Source: Tamlana sp. 2_MG-2023
Lineage (GTDB): Bacteria > Bacteroidota > Bacteroidia > Flavobacteriales > Flavobacteriaceae
Assembly (NCBI RefSeq): GCF_030548465.1
Contig: NZ_JAUOSF010000006.1
Coordinates: 186,001-250,000 of the forward strand
Reading direction: 5' to 3'
DNA: 64,000 bases
The position numbers and the translations under genes are program-made. The notes beneath the pieces were generated by a model. It made no database searches and was not told the origin of the DNA. It was given only the letters and a program-made list of their open reading frames with translations. Shown piece by piece: positions 1-7,844 of this stretch; the stretch's first letter is position 1, and every line of letters begins with the position of its first letter.

Positions 1-161
1 ATATTATCTTCGGAAGACTGGAATATAACATTGCCACTTTGAATATAGGTTTGCACCTGTTCTAATCCCGTTGAAGCAAGTACTTCACGAAGCGTTGCCA
101 TAGGAATCTTGTTTTTCCCGCTCACATTAATGCCTCGTAAGAATGCTATGTAGGTATTCAT
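1..161 (-). CDS. DUF1697 family protein (partial, C-terminal part off the window)
   Basis: The first 53 codons of a minus-strand gene whose remainder lies beyond base 1. The translation begins MNTYIAFLRGINVSGKNKIP and continues with a YIQSGNVIF segment. The FLRGINV.GKN.IPM and TYIQSGNV motifs are the N-terminal hallmarks of DUF1697, a small cytoplasmic family of unknown function. The ATG at 161 is the only sensible start because the family begins at exactly this point. The gene lies 21 bases after the stop of the small upstream gene, so it may share its transcript. Family assignment is by motif recognition; no function is known. Confidence 0.8.
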   Translation of the reverse strand, partial: MNTYIAFLRGINVSGKNKIPMATLREVLASTGLEQVQTYIQSGNVIFQSSEDN

Positions 162-182
162 TAAGAAGTTTTGCTTTAAAAA

Positions 183-350
183 TTAACACCTACGATATTG
201 CGCTTTAATGCCTTCCCAATCATAGGTTTTTAGTGTACCGTTTTCATCTCTTGCAATCATATCGTCCATCATAGCTTTGTAGGAGTCTGAAGGCGAGATA
301 AAGCCGGTAGACACACGATCCAGTTCATTAATTTTCTTTGATTTACCCAT
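183..350 (-). CDS. Small hypothetical protein (55 aa)
   Basis: A 55-residue reading frame starting MGKSKKINELDRVSTGF and ending in an Arg/Cys-rich tail (QYRRC). The frame is open further upstream, but the ATG at 350 is preferred because the upstream extension is Cys- and aromatic-rich, unlike a natural N-terminus, and overlaps the flavoprotein gene. There is no signal peptide or membrane segment. It lies 59 bases downstream of the flavoprotein gene and 21 bases before the DUF1697 gene, on the same strand, so it is probably the penultimate gene of that transcript. I do not recognise the family. Confidence 0.5.
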   Translation of the reverse strand: MGKSKKINELDRVSTGFISPSDSYKAMMDDMIARDENGTLKTYDWEGIKAQYRRC

Positions 351-409
351 GATATATAATTTACACATAAAGGTACTCAACAAAGACTTGAATGAAAAAA
401 ATTTTGCAA

Positions 410-1621
410 TTATTTCGACATATGCTGCGCAGCAATAAACGCCCCTGTCCAAGCATTCTGAAAGTTAAATCCGCCAGTAACGGCATCAACATTTAATACT
501 TCACCAGCAAAATAAAGGTTTTCAACCCGTTTACTTTCAAAGGTTTTAAAGTTCACTTCTTTGAGGTTCACCCCGCCTGCTGTAACAAACTCTTCTTTAA
601 AAGTACTTTTTCCATCCACATTAAATACAGCAGCTGTTAACTGACTGGCTAATTCTTCCAATTGCGTTTTATTTAAATCTGCCCAACGGGTGGTTTCGGT
701 CATTTGTGATGCTAAAACCAGTTTATGCCACAAGCGTTTTGGTAAATCAAATTGTGTTGATTTAAACACTGTTTTTTTAGCCAAATCTTTCTTTAAACTT
801 TTTAAAACATCTAAACAGTCATCAAAACCACGTTTTATAAAATTAATTTCAATTTGAAATTTATATTCGCGTTTGGCTAATTCTAAAGCACCGAAAGCTG
901 ATAATTTTAAAATGGATGGTGCACTCATGCCCCAATGAGTGATTAGCAGTGGCCCTTCACTCGATAAATTCGTCCCTAAAACTTGAACCTCTACATTTAA
1001 AGCTACAACACCAGGGATATCCTGGATGCGCTCGTCTTTAATGTTAAAAGTAAATAATGATGGCACCGGTTGTGAAACAGTATGCCCTAAACTCTCTAGA
1101 AGCTTCCAAATTTTCGGATTACTTCCAGTAGCAATCATGATTTTCTTAGCAGAAAAAGTCGCTTCAGAAGTATTTATAATGAATTGTTCGGTTTGTGCAT
1201 CAATCGTTTTTACTGGATGATTATAATAGATATCTACCTGATGCTTTTCAGCTTCATTTAAAAAACAATCGATAATGGTTTGCGATGAATTTGACACTGG
1301 AAACATGCGTCCGTCATCTTCAATTTTAAGTGCTACTCCACGTTTTTCAAACCATTCGATGGTATCGCCAGTCATAAACTGGTGAAAAGGCCCCAGTAAT
1401 TCTTTTTCCCCACGGGGATAATTTTGAACCAATTCAGAAGGAACAAATTCAGCGTGCGTCACATTACAGCGTCCGCCACCCGAAACCTTAACTTTTGCTA
1501 AACCTTCTTTGGCGCGCTCTAAAATAGCGACTTTTAAATTCGGATTTTGTTCTGCAATATTTATAGCTGCAAAAAAGCCTGCAGCGCCACCACCAACAAT
1601 AATGACGTCTTTAACGATCAT
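410..1621 (-). CDS. HI0933/YhiN-family FAD-dependent oxidoreductase
   Basis: A 403-residue cytoplasmic flavoprotein. The N-terminus carries the dinucleotide-binding motif VGGGAAGFFAA (around residues 9-19), followed by GLAKVKVSGGGRCNVTH, a signature of the HI0933/BaiN-like family. The C-terminus has the second FAD-contact segment (YFAGEVLNVDAVTGG, then NAWTGAF). The length is normal for the family (about 390-420). The physiological substrate is generally unknown, although some relatives reduce bile-acid-like or aromatic compounds. The ATG overlaps the stop of the upstream glycerophosphodiester phosphodiesterase by four bases (ATGA), which shows translational coupling. Family is secure; reaction is not. 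Confidence 0.88.
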   Translation of the reverse strand: MIVKDVIIVGGGAAGFFAAINIAEQNPNLKVAILERAKEGLAKVKVSGGGRCNVTHAEFVPSELVQNYPRGEKELLGPFHQFMTGDTIEWFEKRGVALKIEDDGRMFPVSNSSQTIIDCFLNEAEKHQVDIYYNHPVKTIDAQTEQFIINTSEATFSAKKIMIATGSNPKIWKLLESLGHTVSQPVPSLFTFNIKDERIQDIPGVVALNVEVQVLGTNLSSEGPLLITHWGMSAPSILKLSAFGALELAKREYKFQIEINFIKRGFDDCLDVLKSLKKDLAKKTVFKSTQFDLPKRLWHKLVLASQMTETTRWADLNKTQLEELASQLTAAVFNVDGKSTFKEEFVTAGGVNLKEVNFKTFESKRVENLYFAGEVLNVDAVTGGFNFQNAWTGAFIAAQHMSK

Positions 1622-2304
1622 ATTCTATCTGGATAATCTGAAATGATGCCATTAACACCATATTCGATCATGCGTTCGATAGGTTTCAGGTTATTTACGG
1701 TATAGGCAATAACTTTGAAGTCTTGCTTAAGCTCCTCTACATTTTCGGGAGTAAGCATAGTATAATTTGGATGAATAGATACCGCATTAATGCTTTTAGC
1801 AAAGTTTACGGCTTCTTCCAAATTAGTATTTGTAAGCACGCCTAACGGAATGTCTTTATTGATTTTAAAAGCTTCTTCTAATAAATCAAACTGAAAACTA
1901 GACACAATAATATTACTGTAATCCCAGCCTTTTTTATCCACGAAAAAAGTAATTAACCGACAGGCTTCCTTAGCGGTGTCTTGTCCTTTTAACTCAATAT
2001 TCAATAAGCACTTATTATCTACCAAAGCTAAAACTTGTGATAAGGTCGCTATTTGATAACGGCCTTTAACCTTAACCTTTTTCAAGTTGTTTAGGGTGTG
2101 TTTTGAAACTTCACCTAACCCATCGGTAACTCGATTTAAGGTAAAATCATGAAACACCACCAACTCTCCAGATGCACAACGGTGTACATCTATTTCGATA
2201 CCATCAACCTTTAAGTCTAGAGCTTTTTGTATGGATTCTAATGTGTTTTCTGCAAGGTGACCTTTGGCACCACGATGCCCTATTTTTAAAACTTTGTCTG
2301 TCAT
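1618..2304 (-). CDS. Glycerophosphodiester phosphodiesterase (GDPD)
   Basis: A 228-residue GDPD-family TIM-barrel protein that would hydrolyse glycerophosphodiesters to glycerol 3-phosphate and an alcohol. The catalytic start motif IGHRGAKGHLAENT (residues 8-21) supplies the first His-Arg and Glu. EIDVH followed by LVVFHDFTLNRVTDG supplies the metal-binding Glu/Asp and the second catalytic His. No signal peptide is visible, so it should be cytoplasmic and similar to UgpQ rather than GlpQ, also in length. It overlaps its upstream (tesB-like) and downstream (flavoprotein) neighbours by four bases each, forming a tightly coupled three-gene operon. Confidence 0.9.
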   Translation of the reverse strand: MTDKVLKIGHRGAKGHLAENTLESIQKALDLKVDGIEIDVHRCASGELVVFHDFTLNRVTDGLGEVSKHTLNNLKKVKVKGRYQIATLSQVLALVDNKCLLNIELKGQDTAKEACRLITFFVDKKGWDYSNIIVSSFQFDLLEEAFKINKDIPLGVLTNTNLEEAVNFAKSINAVSIHPNYTMLTPENVEELKQDFKVIAYTVNNLKPIERMIEYGVNGIISDYPDRI

Positions 2305-3170
2305 TTTTTTTCAATTGGACGCATTAAACCTTCTTGTGCTACCGATGCTATTAATTCGCCATGTCTAGTGTATATGTTTCCTCTAGCGAACCCTCTGGCT
2401 CCCGAGGAACTTGGAGATTCCATAGAAAACAACATCCAGTCGTTTAAATCGAAATCTCTAAAATACCAAATAGAATGGTCTAAGCTAGCAGTTTGTGTAT
2501 TGCCCCAATGCGCTTTACTGGCATGCGGATTAAGAGCAGACACTAAAATATTGTAATCTGAAATATACGTTAAAATTTGTTGTTTTGTGGCTAAATCTAA
2601 ATTTTCAGCATCACCTTTTACCTTAAACCAAACATCACTGTAAGGTGGTACATCCTTTTTATCCAGAGGATTAACTATTTCTGTTGGTTTAAATTCAATC
2701 GGGCGCTTCACTTCAAAAAAGGCTTTTAAACTTTTTGGTAAAGCAGCTCCAAACTGATGTAAAATATCGGTCCAACTTAATAGTTCTTCAGGTTGCTTTA
2801 AACCTGGTTTCATATCAATTTGATGATTATAACCATGCTCTTTAATATGAAACGATGCCGATAAAATAAATATGGTGTTTTCATTTTGATGCGCCGTAAC
2901 CCGACGAACCGAAAAACTACCACCATCTCTTACCACAGTAACATTGTATGTTATTGGGTAATCTAAATTCCCTGCTTCTAAAAAATAAGCATGCATGGAA
3001 TGTAAAATCCTCTGACTTGAAACAGTTCTTGACGCTGCATTAATAGCTTGAGCCAAAACCTGACCACCAAATACGATAGGGCTTCCAATAGTTTTGCTTA
3101 TGCCATTAAAAACATAATCATTAACCTTTTCTAAAACCAAAAGTTTTAATAAGTCCTCAACCGTGGTCAT
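2301..3170 (-). CDS. tesB: Acyl-CoA thioesterase II (TesB family)
   Basis: A 289-residue double hot-dog thioesterase, close to the E. coli TesB length of 286. It would hydrolyse medium- and long-chain acyl-CoA to free fatty acid and CoA in the cytoplasm. Visible signatures are FGGQVLAQAINAASRTV near residue 35, SLDHSIWYF near residue 230 (the catalytic Asp segment) and the C-terminal ASVAQEGLMRP, which carries the catalytic Gln. It is the first gene of a coupled operon with the GDPD and flavoprotein genes and overlaps the GDPD start by four bases. About 290 non-coding bases precede it. Confidence 0.9.
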   Translation of the reverse strand: MTTVEDLLKLLVLEKVNDYVFNGISKTIGSPIVFGGQVLAQAINAASRTVSSQRILHSMHAYFLEAGNLDYPITYNVTVVRDGGSFSVRRVTAHQNENTIFILSASFHIKEHGYNHQIDMKPGLKQPEELLSWTDILHQFGAALPKSLKAFFEVKRPIEFKPTEIVNPLDKKDVPPYSDVWFKVKGDAENLDLATKQQILTYISDYNILVSALNPHASKAHWGNTQTASLDHSIWYFRDFDLNDWMLFSMESPSSSGARGFARGNIYTRHGELIASVAQEGLMRPIEKK

Positions 3171-3461
3171 TGTTAATTCTTGTTTTACGGGGTAAATTTA
3201 TTAAATTATGAACGGCTACGAGAATGTTTTACCAATAGATTAATAAAATTTAATTTATAATTCACCAACATTCCTTTTATTTTGTTTAAAATTACGCCAA
3301 TTACAATTAGGTTTTCAAAAATTATCTGGTTTAATTTTACTTAAACACCTGATTTAAAACACTTCACTTTTTTACTACGTTTTATGAAGTTACTTCTCAA
3401 AACACACGGTGATGCCACAAGGTTTCAGCGTCGATAATCGATAAAATATCATGATTTCTAA

Positions 3462-4427
3462 TTAATTCCAATCAAGTGCACTGCGTTCTTCCCAATAAAA
3501 CTTGGGTTCAACTGAGATAGACTTCAATTTTTGTAAATCTTCGGCACTTAACTCAAAATCATTTGCCTTTAAATTTTCTTCTAATTGATTAACATTTGAA
3601 GCGCCACTTAACACATAATGCGGATTCAAACTATCCATAACAAAGCGTAATGCAATGGCATCTACCCCTACATTGTATTTCTTGGATAGTTGTTTTAAAA
3701 TCACGTAAACTTCTTTATACTTAGGAAACTGTTCACTTTCAAAAACGCGTCCGTTTGCTAAGGCTTCCTTGATAATTACTGTCTTTCCGTTTTCCATAAC
3801 CGCTTTTAAAACATCAAAAGTGGATTGTTCGAAAACATTATACGATACTTGGAAACTATCAAATAAAGCCTTGCCCTTTACTTCAATTTTTAAAGCTTCG
3901 GTAATAATAGCGGCCTGATTTTCACCGCTTGTTGAGATTCCAATATGCAAACCTGTTTCCGTTTTTATACGGTTTAGCTCTACTAAAACAGCTTGATTTT
4001 CTAAAATACCACTATCGAAGGTCGCGGAATGTACTTGGTAATATTTTAAGCTTGGTAGCATGGCTTTTGAAACCTCCCATTGCTCCACCAGCTTTTCTAA
4101 TGAATGTTCTTTAATTTCATGTTTTCCTGAATAACCAAGCTCCCAGTTCGCTACATAGGTATAACCCCATTTTGTACCCAAAACAGCATCTTTATGTTGT
4201 GTTTTAGCATCCCATTCTTGTAAAAAAGCTTCTCCTTTTCCGTAGGAAGGTGCCGTATCAAAATAACGAACACCACGATTATAAGCTTCATCTAACACTG
4301 AAAATGCTGTGTTTTTAAAAGCTTCTTCCGTTTTATCGATGTCTTTATCACTTCGAATGTTAATGTATTCTGGTCTTCCTAAGGCGGCTAAGCCTAATCC
4401 TATTTTAGTTGTTGGTGTAGTTTTAAT
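3462..4427 (-). CDS. Aldo/keto reductase with no standard start codon
   Basis: An aldo/keto reductase that uses NAD(P)H to reduce aldehydes or ketones; the natural substrate cannot be read from sequence. The body contains RYFDTAPSYGKGE (the catalytic Asp-Tyr region), GTKWGY (catalytic Lys), a QVH motif with the catalytic His, and a C-terminal VLSGASNVNQLEENLKAN cofactor-binding region. The first ATG/GTG/TTG codon in frame is the GTG at 4298, but that would cut off the first beta-strand. Homologous-looking sequence (KIGLGLAALGRPEYINIR) continues upstream to about 4439, where a stop occurs, with no ATG, GTG or TTG. I give the ATT at 4427 as a possible start. Either a rare start codon is used or the 5' end is damaged. 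It lies 45 bases after the selO stop. Confidence 0.72.
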   Translation of the reverse strand: MKTTPTTKIGLGLAALGRPEYINIRSDKDIDKTEEAFKNTAFSVLDEAYNRGVRYFDTAPSYGKGEAFLQEWDAKTQHKDAVLGTKWGYTYVANWELGYSGKHEIKEHSLEKLVEQWEVSKAMLPSLKYYQVHSATFDSGILENQAVLVELNRIKTETGLHIGISTSGENQAAIITEALKIEVKGKALFDSFQVSYNVFEQSTFDVLKAVMENGKTVIIKEALANGRVFESEQFPKYKEVYVILKQLSKKYNVGVDAIALRFVMDSLNPHYVLSGASNVNQLEENLKANDFELSAEDLQKLKSISVEPKFYWEERSALDWN

Positions 4428-4472
4428 GATATGAAATTTTTAATTTTTAATTATTGCTTTTTAACTTAGCCC

Positions 4473-6035
4473 TTACGAACTGCAAGACAACATGGAACAA
4501 CCTACTTTATTCCTAGCCCATTCAGGTCGTTTTGCAAACCACTTTTCATGTTCAGGCTGCTCAGCATAAGGTTGTTTTAATAGCTGAAACAACGCGTCAA
4601 TTAAAGTATAGTCGCCGTCATCGGCGGCATCAATGGCGAGTTGTGCCATGTAATTTCTAAGCACGTATTTCGGATTTACCGCGTTCATTTTTTCTTTCCT
4701 TTCGGAATTTGAAACAGACTCCTCTTTTAGTCGGTTCGCATAAGTTTCAAACCAAATCTTCCAACGGGTTTCAACGTCTCCCGTAACTTCTTCAGGTTTA
4801 TAGAAAGCATCCTTTATGACTTTCAAACCTTCGTCTGGTTTCTCCTTTTCAAAACCACTTAAATTTCTAAAAAAGATGGTCATATCGGTTTCTGTAAGAT
4901 GTAGAATATCTTCTAAATCTTGAATGAGCAATTTATCAGAATCTGCTTCGGTTTTTAAACCTAATTTTGAGCGCATCATTTTAAAAGAGGCCTTATCGAA
5001 ATTGGTTTGATATGTGTTTAAAATGGCTTCTAAAGCTGGCGCATCATCTATTAGCGGATAAATAGCGTTCGCTAGCTGCAGTAAATTCCACAGTCCCATA
5101 TTGGGTTGATTTCCGAAACGGTAACGTTTATGTTGTCTATCAGTAGTATTGGGCGTCCATCCAAAATCGAAGCCCTCTAGCCAACCGTATGGTCCGTAAT
5201 CTATGGTTAAACCTAAAATGGACATGTTATCGGTATTCATAACACCATGAACAAAACCAACACGTTGCCAATGTATAATCATATCTAAAGTACGCTTTGA
5301 AACTTCTCTAAAAAACGCTAAATAAGTATCTTTTGAAGGTTCACCTAAGTCTTTAAAATGATGTTTTATGGTGTAATCAACTAAAGTTTTGAGTGACTTT
5401 GTATCTTGTCTGGCGGCAAATATTTGATAATTACCAAAGCGTAAAAAGGATTCGGCAGTACGACAAACAATAGCGCCTTTTTCGTATTCAGGGTTGCCAT
5501 TATATAAGACATCGCGAAGTACTTGATCACCAGATAAGGCCAGTGATAGCGCACGCGTCGTGGGAACCCCCAAATGAAACATGGCTTCACTACACAAATA
5601 TTCACGAATGGAAGAACGCAACACAGCCAAACCATCAGCCGTTCGTGAATACGGTGTTTCACCCGAACCTTTTAATTGAAGGGCCCAGTTTTTATTATCG
5701 TGTTCAACTTCACATAAATTAATAGCCCGACCATCACCCAATTGTCCGGCCCAATTTCCAAATTGATAACCACCATAGCACATGGCATACGGTGTTGTAT
5801 TTGGTAAAACCGTATTCCCAGTGAAGACCTTTAGAAAATCTTCTGTTTTGCTGTCTTTTTCTGAAAGCCCTAAATTTTCGAGCATCTCAGGAGACACATG
5901 AAGCATTTCTGGTTGTGCCGTTGTCTTTGGCGTCACATAAGAGAAACAGGCTTTTTCAACCTGTCTTCTGCTGTTTTCCAGAATGGGATCCGCGGGTAAT
6001 TCTTTGGTAAATTTGTCGTTTATGTTCAGTTTCAT
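4473..6035 (-). CDS. selO: Protein adenylyltransferase SelO (YdiU family), Cys form
   Basis: A 520-residue SelO/YdiU pseudokinase-fold enzyme. The family transfers AMP from ATP to Ser/Thr/Tyr of target proteins during redox stress. Recognisable segments are YGGYQFGNWAGQLGDGRA (nucleotide-binding Gly-rich region), LKGSGETPYSRTADG, REYLCSEAMFHLGVPTTRAL and VHGVMNTDNMSI followed by DYGPYG with the metal-binding Asp. The C-terminus ends CSMLSCSS. The penultimate Cys is the position that is selenocysteine in vertebrate SelO and Cys in bacteria. The ATG overlaps the msrA stop, so it is co-translated with the methionine sulfoxide reductases, which fits a shared oxidative-stress role. Confidence 0.93.
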   Translation of the reverse strand: MKLNINDKFTKELPADPILENSRRQVEKACFSYVTPKTTAQPEMLHVSPEMLENLGLSEKDSKTEDFLKVFTGNTVLPNTTPYAMCYGGYQFGNWAGQLGDGRAINLCEVEHDNKNWALQLKGSGETPYSRTADGLAVLRSSIREYLCSEAMFHLGVPTTRALSLALSGDQVLRDVLYNGNPEYEKGAIVCRTAESFLRFGNYQIFAARQDTKSLKTLVDYTIKHHFKDLGEPSKDTYLAFFREVSKRTLDMIIHWQRVGFVHGVMNTDNMSILGLTIDYGPYGWLEGFDFGWTPNTTDRQHKRYRFGNQPNMGLWNLLQLANAIYPLIDDAPALEAILNTYQTNFDKASFKMMRSKLGLKTEADSDKLLIQDLEDILHLTETDMTIFFRNLSGFEKEKPDEGLKVIKDAFYKPEEVTGDVETRWKIWFETYANRLKEESVSNSERKEKMNAVNPKYVLRNYMAQLAIDAADDGDYTLIDALFQLLKQPYAEQPEHEKWFAKRPEWARNKVGCSMLSCSS

Positions 6036-6568
6036 GCTTTTAATTTATCCGAATGTAATTGTCGGAGTTTCGCTAGTTTTGGTGTGATTACAAAACTACA
6101 ATACCCTTGCGTGGGATGCGTGCGGTAATAATTTTGATGTTCGGCTTCAGCTTCATAAAAAACATCTAAAGGTGAAATTTCAGTGACTATAGGTTTTTCA
6201 TAATAAGTGCTTATTTCCTCAACTACACTTTTCGCAATTTGTGCTTGTTTTTCATCGTGATAATAAATCACCGAACGGTATTGCGTGCCTTTATCGGCGC
6301 CTTGCTGGTTTAAGGTTGTTGGATCATGAGTCGTCATAAAAATGATTAGAATATCTTGATACGAAATCACATTCGAATCAAAAGAAATTTGAATCACCTC
6401 GGCATGCCCTGTTAACCCAGAACAAATTTCACGATACGTAGGATGTCCTGGCACTTTTCCACCAGAATATCCTGAAACGACCTTTTCTACACCTTTAACT
6501 TCTTGAAAAACGGCTTCTGTACACCAGAAGCAACCACCGCCAACGGTAGCAATTTGTATATTACTCAT
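6032..6568 (-). CDS. msrA: Peptide-methionine (S)-S-oxide reductase MsrA
   Basis: A 178-residue MsrA that reduces the S-epimer of methionine sulfoxide in proteins. The catalytic motif GGGCFWCTEAVF is at about residues 11-22, with the nucleophilic Cys. SGYSGG, HAEVIQI and DPTTLNQQGADKGTQYRS are further family blocks. There is no signal peptide, so it is cytoplasmic. I chose the ATG at 6568 (MSNIQIATVGG); an ATG two codons earlier (6574) is equally possible. The start lies inside the last codons of msrB and the stop overlaps the selO start, giving a msrB-msrA-selO operon. Confidence 0.95.
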   Translation of the reverse strand: MSNIQIATVGGGCFWCTEAVFQEVKGVEKVVSGYSGGKVPGHPTYREICSGLTGHAEVIQISFDSNVISYQDILIIFMTTHDPTTLNQQGADKGTQYRSVIYYHDEKQAQIAKSVVEEISTYYEKPIVTEISPLDVFYEAEAEHQNYYRTHPTQGYCSFVITPKLAKLRQLHSDKLKA

Positions 6569-7019
6569 GAGCATCCTCCTTTTCTAAAACCATGGATGCC
6601 GAATTAATACAATAACGCAGCCCGCTAGGTTCAGGACCATCAGGAAACACATGTCCTAAATGCGCATCGCAAGTATTACACATCACTTCAACACGCACCA
6701 TTCCGAAGGCATTATCCTTTTCGTATTTAATGGCATTTTCTTTTATAGGTTGTGTGAAACTTGGCCAACCGGTTCCAGAACTAAATTTTATGGTCGAATC
6801 GAATAACCGTGTATCACAACATACGCAATTGTATTTCCCTTCGTCATAGGTAGTACACAGGTCACCGCTATGCGCATGCTCTGTACCTTTCTGACGTGTA
6901 ATTCTGAATTGCTCAGCCGTTAATTCAGCCTTCCATTCTTCTTCTCTCTTTTCTACACGTTTATCGGGAATTGGGTTTCCGTTTACAGCATAGCTAATGA
7001 CATCTTTCCAAGTTAACAT
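6561..7019 (-). CDS. msrB: Peptide-methionine (R)-S-oxide reductase MsrB
   Basis: A 152-residue MsrB that reduces the R-epimer of protein methionine sulfoxide. The two zinc-binding CxxC pairs are visible (CVCC near residue 87 and CNTC near 116). The catalytic segment GLRYCINSASM near the C-terminus carries the nucleophilic Cys, and SGTGWPSF is the conserved substrate-pocket block. No export signal is present. It is the first gene of the msrB-msrA-selO run; its end overlaps the msrA start. The separate MsrA and MsrB genes, rather than a fusion, are the common bacterial arrangement. Confidence 0.95.
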   Translation of the reverse strand: MLTWKDVISYAVNGNPIPDKRVEKREEEWKAELTAEQFRITRQKGTEHAHSGDLCTTYDEGKYNCVCCDTRLFDSTIKFSSGTGWPSFTQPIKENAIKYEKDNAFGMVRVEVMCNTCDAHLGHVFPDGPEPSGLRYCINSASMVLEKEDAHE

Positions 7020-7122
7020 AAATGATTCCTCTCTTTAATTTAATTGTTATAAATGTGCTTATTTCAGCTTAAAAATAGTCGAAATAACAAGCATAAACTT
7101 ACGAATTTATGATTTTAATAAA

Positions 7123-7167
7123 AAAAGCTTCACTTTTCAAGATTATTTCCTGAAAAGCAAAGCTTTT
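7123..7167 (-). terminator. Rho-independent terminator after the tkt-fsa operon
   Basis: An inverted repeat with arms 7123-7139 and 7151-7167 (17 bp, mismatched only at the two central positions) and an 11-base loop. Read on the minus strand, it follows the fsa stop by about 20 bases and is followed by a run of U, so it should end the transketolase/transaldolase transcript before msrB. Confidence 0.75.
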
Positions 7168-7188
7168 AAATTTTATGATTTTAAGGAA

Positions 7189-7842
7189 CTAGTTTCCTTT
7201 TTTGTAATCTTCTAAGAATTTAGCTAAACCGATATCTGTTAAAGGATGTTTTAATAAACCTTTAATAGACGATAATGGTCCAGTCATCACATCAGATCCT
7301 AATTTAGCACAATCAATAACGTGCATCGTGTGACGTACTGAAGCTGCTAAAATTTGAGTTTCGAAACCGTAGTTATCGTAAATCTGTCTGATTTCAGCAA
7401 TAAGGTTTAAACCATCGGTAGAAATATCATCTAAACGACCAATAAATGGCGACACATAAGTTGCTCCAGCTTTGGCAGCTAATAAAGCTTGACCAGCAGA
7501 AAATACTAAAGTCACGTTTGTTCTAATCCCTTTATCTGAAAAATACTTACACGCTTTAATCCCATCGGCAATTAAAGGTAATTTCACAACAATTTGTGGG
7601 TGAAGGGCAGCTAAAGCTTCACCTTCTTTTACCATACCTTCAAAGTCAGTTGAGATCACCTCTGCACTTACATCACCTTCAACAATATCACATATTTTAG
7701 TGTAGTGTGCTAATATGTTTTCAGCGCCTGTAATACCTTCTTTAGCCATTAAAGAAGGGTTTGTTGTTACCCCATCTAAAACACCTAAAGCTTGTGCTTC
7801 AGCGATATCATCAAGGTTTGCTGTATCTATAAAAAATTTCAT
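7189..7842 (-). CDS. fsa: Fructose-6-phosphate aldolase / transaldolase-like protein (FSA/TalC type)
   Basis: A 217-residue short transaldolase-family TIM barrel. Members either cleave fructose 6-phosphate or act as a small transaldolase in the pentose phosphate pathway. It begins [13 protein letters not shown] and has [13 protein letters not shown]. The Schiff-base Lys lies in the VVKLPL segment (about residue 86). Later blocks are [31 protein letters not shown] and [10 protein letters not shown]. Length matches the FSA/TalC group (about 215-220) rather than classical transaldolase (about 315). It starts two bases after the transketolase stop, which argues for a working role as the transaldolase partner of that enzyme. 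Confidence 0.9.
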   Translation of the reverse strand: MKFFIDTANLDDIAEAQALGVLDGVTTNPSLMAKEGITGAENILAHYTKICDIVEGDVSAEVISTDFEGMVKEGEALAALHPQIVVKLPLIADGIKACKYFSDKGIRTNVTLVFSAGQALLAAKAGATYVSPFIGRLDDISTDGLNLIAEIRQIYDNYGFETQILAASVRHTMHVIDCAKLGSDVMTGPLSSIKGLLKHPLTDIGLAKFLEDYKKGN

Positions 7843-7844
7843 AA

